A stretch of 27,007 nt of DNA from Caryophanales bacterium. Lineage in GTDB: Bacteria > Bacillota_I > Bacilli_A > RFN20 > CAG-826. Both the position numbers and the translations under genes were made by a program. Below, in pieces: positions 25,092 through 27,007 of the stretch (position 1 is its first letter; each line of letters starts with the position of its first letter). Under the pieces are notes generated by a model. The model was not told the origin of the DNA. It saw nothing but the letters and a program-made list of their open reading frames with translations, and ran no database searches. The stretch covers positions 1 to 27,007 of the forward strand of contig JAEEHE010000140.1 of assembly GCA_016280685.1 (NCBI GenBank), in the 5' to 3' direction.

Positions 25092-25477
25092 TCATTCTCC
25101 TTTCTTACTAAGATCAAATTGATGATTATCGGAACGAGATAACTACCCGCAACAGCGAAGATGTTAAATGCTTTAACACCTTCTTGGTAATATAACCAGG
25201 CCACTAATGCAAGTAGTCCACCGATAACTAATAAACGTATAGCGATAACGATAATCGTTAAGACTAATGACTTTTTGGGTTTTTCAGGATTATTGAATAA
25301 TCCAAGAAACAAATAAATTAATATTGAAGCCCCTCCCCCTAAGATAATACCTTGAGGTATTTCCATGAGAGAGAAAAAATAGAATGGTATGCAAAGGATA
25401 AATAGACCTACCACAACGATGGAAGACCATAACGAAATGCGATATTCAATCTTTAAACTTTGATACCAATCATTCAT
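25088..25477 (-). CDS. atpI: AtpI-like small membrane protein of the ATP synthase operon
   Basis: A 129 aa protein with four hydrophobic helices at about residues 15-36, 41-60, 70-92 and 101-123, the arrangement of AtpI (UncI), which assists c-ring assembly or cation handling in several bacteria. Sequence conservation in this family is low, so the call rests on length, topology and its place directly before atpB. It starts 2 nt after the phosphofructokinase stop and overlaps atpB by 4 nt, so all three are translationally linked. The C-terminus is charged (VRKENE). Confidence 0.8.
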   Translation of the reverse strand: MNDWYQSLKIEYRISLWSSIVVVGLFILCIPFYFFSLMEIPQGIILGGGASILIYLFLGLFNNPEKPKKSLVLTIIVIAIRLLVIGGLLALVAWLYYQEGVKAFNIFAVAGSYLVPIIINLILVRKENE

Positions 25478-25479
25478 AG

Positions 25480-26685
25480 TTATGCTTTAACTCTGATTCT
25501 CTTGAAGTTGGTTACTAAAGCGATACCATTTTCACATTTGAGTGTCACTTCGCCATTGATGAGTGGACGGACATAATCACGGAAGGAATCATCCATTCTC
25601 GTGACGTCTTTCATCATGGATTGTGGAACTAAACTAACCGCGTTAGCAACTAAGGATAAATCCGCTAATTGGTATTCAATCTTATAAGGATTTTGGCTGA
25701 CTCTCTTGAAGATAATCATCTTGCCAGTTTCACCTTTTAAGGCGGATTTTACAGCGATTTTGCCAGTTTCAATAGCTTCTTCACGGTCAACTTTAGAAAT
25801 GTAAACTGGGCAAGCACGTTGTGTTAAAGATAATTCGACAGCACGTGTTGGAAGATTTAATCTATCTTCGACAATGTGACATAAGTCGCTAGCGGCACCA
25901 CCGAGTTGCGCGTGGCCAAAACCATCGACTCTTACGTTCTTCATATCTCTGGGGAATTGTAAACCTTCGCTGATGCAAATCATCGCATAGCCTTCACGTT
26001 CATAAACCTTTTTGACATCCACTAAGAATTGTTCTAAGTCGAATTTGTTTTCCGGTAAATAGAATAAGTGTGGTCTATTTTCTTCTGGTAACACGTCTGG
26101 TGCAGCTGTTAACCAGCCAGCATCTCTACCCATAATTTCGACGATGTGAACTTTGCCAACCTTGAAACAGCAGGCATCTTTGATTAAAGAATTGACTGTG
26201 TTGATAACAAATTTTGCTGCGCTTGGGAAACCTAATGAGTGGTCTGTACAGGCTAAGTCGTTATCGATAGTTTTTGGAACTCCGATAACCACGATATCAA
26301 GACCCATTTCTTTCACTAATTGGGAAATCTTGTTACAGGTATCCATGGAGTCATTACCACCATTGATGAACACATATTTAATTTCGTGTTTTTGTAAGTT
26401 GGCGATAATCTTTACATATAATGGATCTCTGATATCTTTCGGAAGTTTTCTTCTGGTTGTACCTAAGATACTTCCTGGTGTTTGTAATAATAATTCGATT
26501 TGTTCAGAATCTTCTTGGCCGATATCGATTAATTTGTCATCGATAAGACCTTCGATACCATTTTCTGAACCATAGATATGATCGATTAAATCGGGGTGTT
26601 GCTGTGCCTCTTTAATCGCACCATAAAAAGAGGTGTTGATGACGGATGTAGGACCGCCGGATTGGATGTAAACCATGTTTTTCAT
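25480..26685 (-). CDS. pfp: PPi-dependent 6-phosphofructokinase
   Basis: Phosphorylates fructose 6-phosphate to the 1,6-bisphosphate, reversibly, using PPi instead of ATP. Of 401 aa, it has SGGPTSVINTSF (9-20), GGNDSMDT (109-116), PKTIDND (137-143) and the substrate segment IMGRDAGW (184-191). The donor is read from two positions: Asp112, where ATP enzymes have Gly (E. coli Gly104), and Lys138 in PKTIDND, where ATP enzymes have Gly (Gly124). Both are the PPi-type residues. Start ATG at 26685 with AGGAG about 9 nt upstream; Met4 is a less likely alternative. It heads the ATP synthase operon, 2 nt before atpI, an uncommon link between glycolysis and the rotary enzyme. The PPi preference is inferred from those residues. 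Confidence 0.93.
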   Translation of the reverse strand: MKNMVYIQSGGPTSVINTSFYGAIKEAQQHPDLIDHIYGSENGIEGLIDDKLIDIGQEDSEQIELLLQTPGSILGTTRRKLPKDIRDPLYVKIIANLQKHEIKYVFINGGNDSMDTCNKISQLVKEMGLDIVVIGVPKTIDNDLACTDHSLGFPSAAKFVINTVNSLIKDACCFKVGKVHIVEIMGRDAGWLTAAPDVLPEENRPHLFYLPENKFDLEQFLVDVKKVYEREGYAMICISEGLQFPRDMKNVRVDGFGHAQLGGAASDLCHIVEDRLNLPTRAVELSLTQRACPVYISKVDREEAIETGKIAVKSALKGETGKMIIFKRVSQNPYKIEYQLADLSLVANAVSLVPQSMMKDVTRMDDSFRDYVRPLINGEVTLKCENGIALVTNFKRIRVKA

Positions 26686-26713
26686 AAGAAAAATCTCCTT
26701 TTTTAAATCAAAA

Positions 26714-26744
26714 ATATTATCTCAATATTCAAATGAATATTCAA
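26714..26744 (-). promoter_or_regulatory. Candidate promoter region of the pfp-atp operon with an embedded dyad
   Basis: On the minus strand TTGAAT (26739-26744) and TAATAT (26714-26719) are separated by 19 nt, longer than the usual 17. A dyad of 8-bp arms (AATATTCA / TGAATATT, 2-nt centre, 26724-26741) fills most of the spacer, an arrangement seen in MerR-type promoters. The region is very AT-rich, so the hexamers alone are weak evidence. Confidence 0.4.
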
Positions 26745-26777
26745 CAGAAACAGGCAAAATCGAAATCAAGTATTCAA
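26724..26777 (-). repeat. Three direct copies of TTGAATATT upstream of pfp
   Basis: On the minus strand TTGAATATT occurs at 26724-26732 and 26736-26744 (12-bp period), and TTGAATACT, with one change, at 26769-26777 (33 bp further). They lie just upstream of the pfp ribosome site and could be iterated binding sites of one regulator. The remainder of the gap to 26894 is AT-rich, with nothing else I can name. Confidence 0.5.
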
Positions 26778-26894
26778 AAGGACGTAAAAAGTTATTAATT
26801 TCGGCATTATTTTTTAATTGTTTGTTTTAACCCACTTTATTATTTTTTTATAGTTAGAATTAAAAGACTAATAATCTATATTGCTTTTTATGGT

Positions 26895-26923
26895 TTGCCA
26901 AGATTTTAAATTTATTATAAAAT
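26895..26923 (+). promoter_or_regulatory. Promoter of the partial gene at the right edge
   Basis: TTGCCA (26895-26900) and TAAAAT (26918-26923) are separated by 17 nt. The expected transcript start near 26930 leaves a leader of roughly 27 nt that holds AAGGAG. Confidence 0.65.
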
Positions 26924-26956
26924 TTAGTTGTCGTAAAAACATAAAAGGAGTTATTT

Positions 26957-27007
26957 ATGTCGTTTAATGTTACTTTTAACAACCAAACAAAAACATATGA
27001 TAAGCCA
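26957..27007 (+). CDS. Start of an unidentified gene, first 17 codons (runs off the right edge)
   Basis: ATG at 26957 with AAGGAG about 6 nt upstream and a good promoter at 26895. The visible product is MSFNVTFNNQTKTYDKP. The pattern of a short strand, a polar turn (NNQT) and a second strand ending Tyr-Asp-Lys-Pro resembles the beginning of TGS domains, as at the N-terminus of ThrS or of TGS-linked nucleoside kinases, but 17 residues are too few to choose. Divergent from pfp. The start is well supported; the identity is not. Confidence 0.6.
   Translation, partial: MSFNVTFNNQTKTYDKP

Noticed and set aside
26153..26575. A 140-codon plus-strand open frame antisense to pfp
   Set aside because: Long but antisense to strongly conserved phosphofructokinase motifs, with no ribosome site or promoter.
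26686..26956. T-box or other riboswitch in the pfp/right-edge intergenic region
   Set aside because: No T-box core sequence (AGGGTGGNACCGCG) or other recognisable riboswitch core is visible on either strand; only AT-rich DNA, short repeats and promoter-like hexamers.

Overview
The window is bacterial chromosomal DNA that is AT-rich by eye, densely packed and housekeeping in character. Genes abut or overlap by 1, 4 or 8 nt. TGA works as a stop in ATGA overlaps (rpe/rsgA, PP2C/rlmN, atpI/atpB), so the code is standard and the organism is not a code-4 Mycoplasma or Spiroplasma. Gene content and order point to the low-GC Gram-positive lineage (Bacillota/Mycoplasmatota). The block from rpmB (5773) to the NFACT/RqcH gene (15483) follows the Bacillus subtilis yloA-gmk-priA-rsmB-rlmN-prpC-prkC-rsgA-rpe-rpmB order, but rpoZ, coaBC, def, fmt and the thiN-spoVM interval are missing. 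A PASTA-less PrkC and a PPi-type phosphofructokinase suggest a reduced, fermentative, possibly uncultured lineage near Mollicutes/Erysipelotrichia. That placement is inference.

Layout. 1-5123 (minus): glgC-glgD-glgA, a glycogen synthesis operon that runs into leuS, which is cut by the left edge. 5231-5683 (plus): a small two-helix membrane protein. 5773-5967 (plus): rpmB, ending at a bidirectional terminator. 15421-6015 (minus): gmk, priA, a tautomerase-like small gene, an RsmB homologue that has lost its catalytic motifs, rlmN, PP2C phosphatase, Ser/Thr kinase, rsgA, rpe and a six-helix membrane protein. 15483-16859 (plus): a compact RqcH-like NFACT protein. 17973-16886 (minus): ppa-trmL. 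18048-18827 (plus): a thioredoxin-fold lipoprotein. 26685-18817 (minus): PPi-dependent phosphofructokinase, atpI, then atpBEFHAGDC. 26957 (plus): first 17 codons of a gene running off the right edge.

How it fits together: one region stores carbon as glycogen; one operon combines translation, ribosome maturation, replication restart and protein phosphorylation; and one operon couples PPi-linked glycolysis to the F-type ATP synthase. The c subunit carries a two-carboxylate ion site of the type known from Na+-coupled enzymes.

I saw no tRNA, rRNA, CRISPR array, insertion sequence, phage gene or defence system. The most noteworthy points are the degenerate but intact RsmB, the two-carboxylate c subunit, the apparently leaderless mRNAs at four transcription starts, and the pfp-atp operon with direct repeats upstream. 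No gene-free stretch exceeds 300 bases; the longest is about 270 bases, at 26686-26956.
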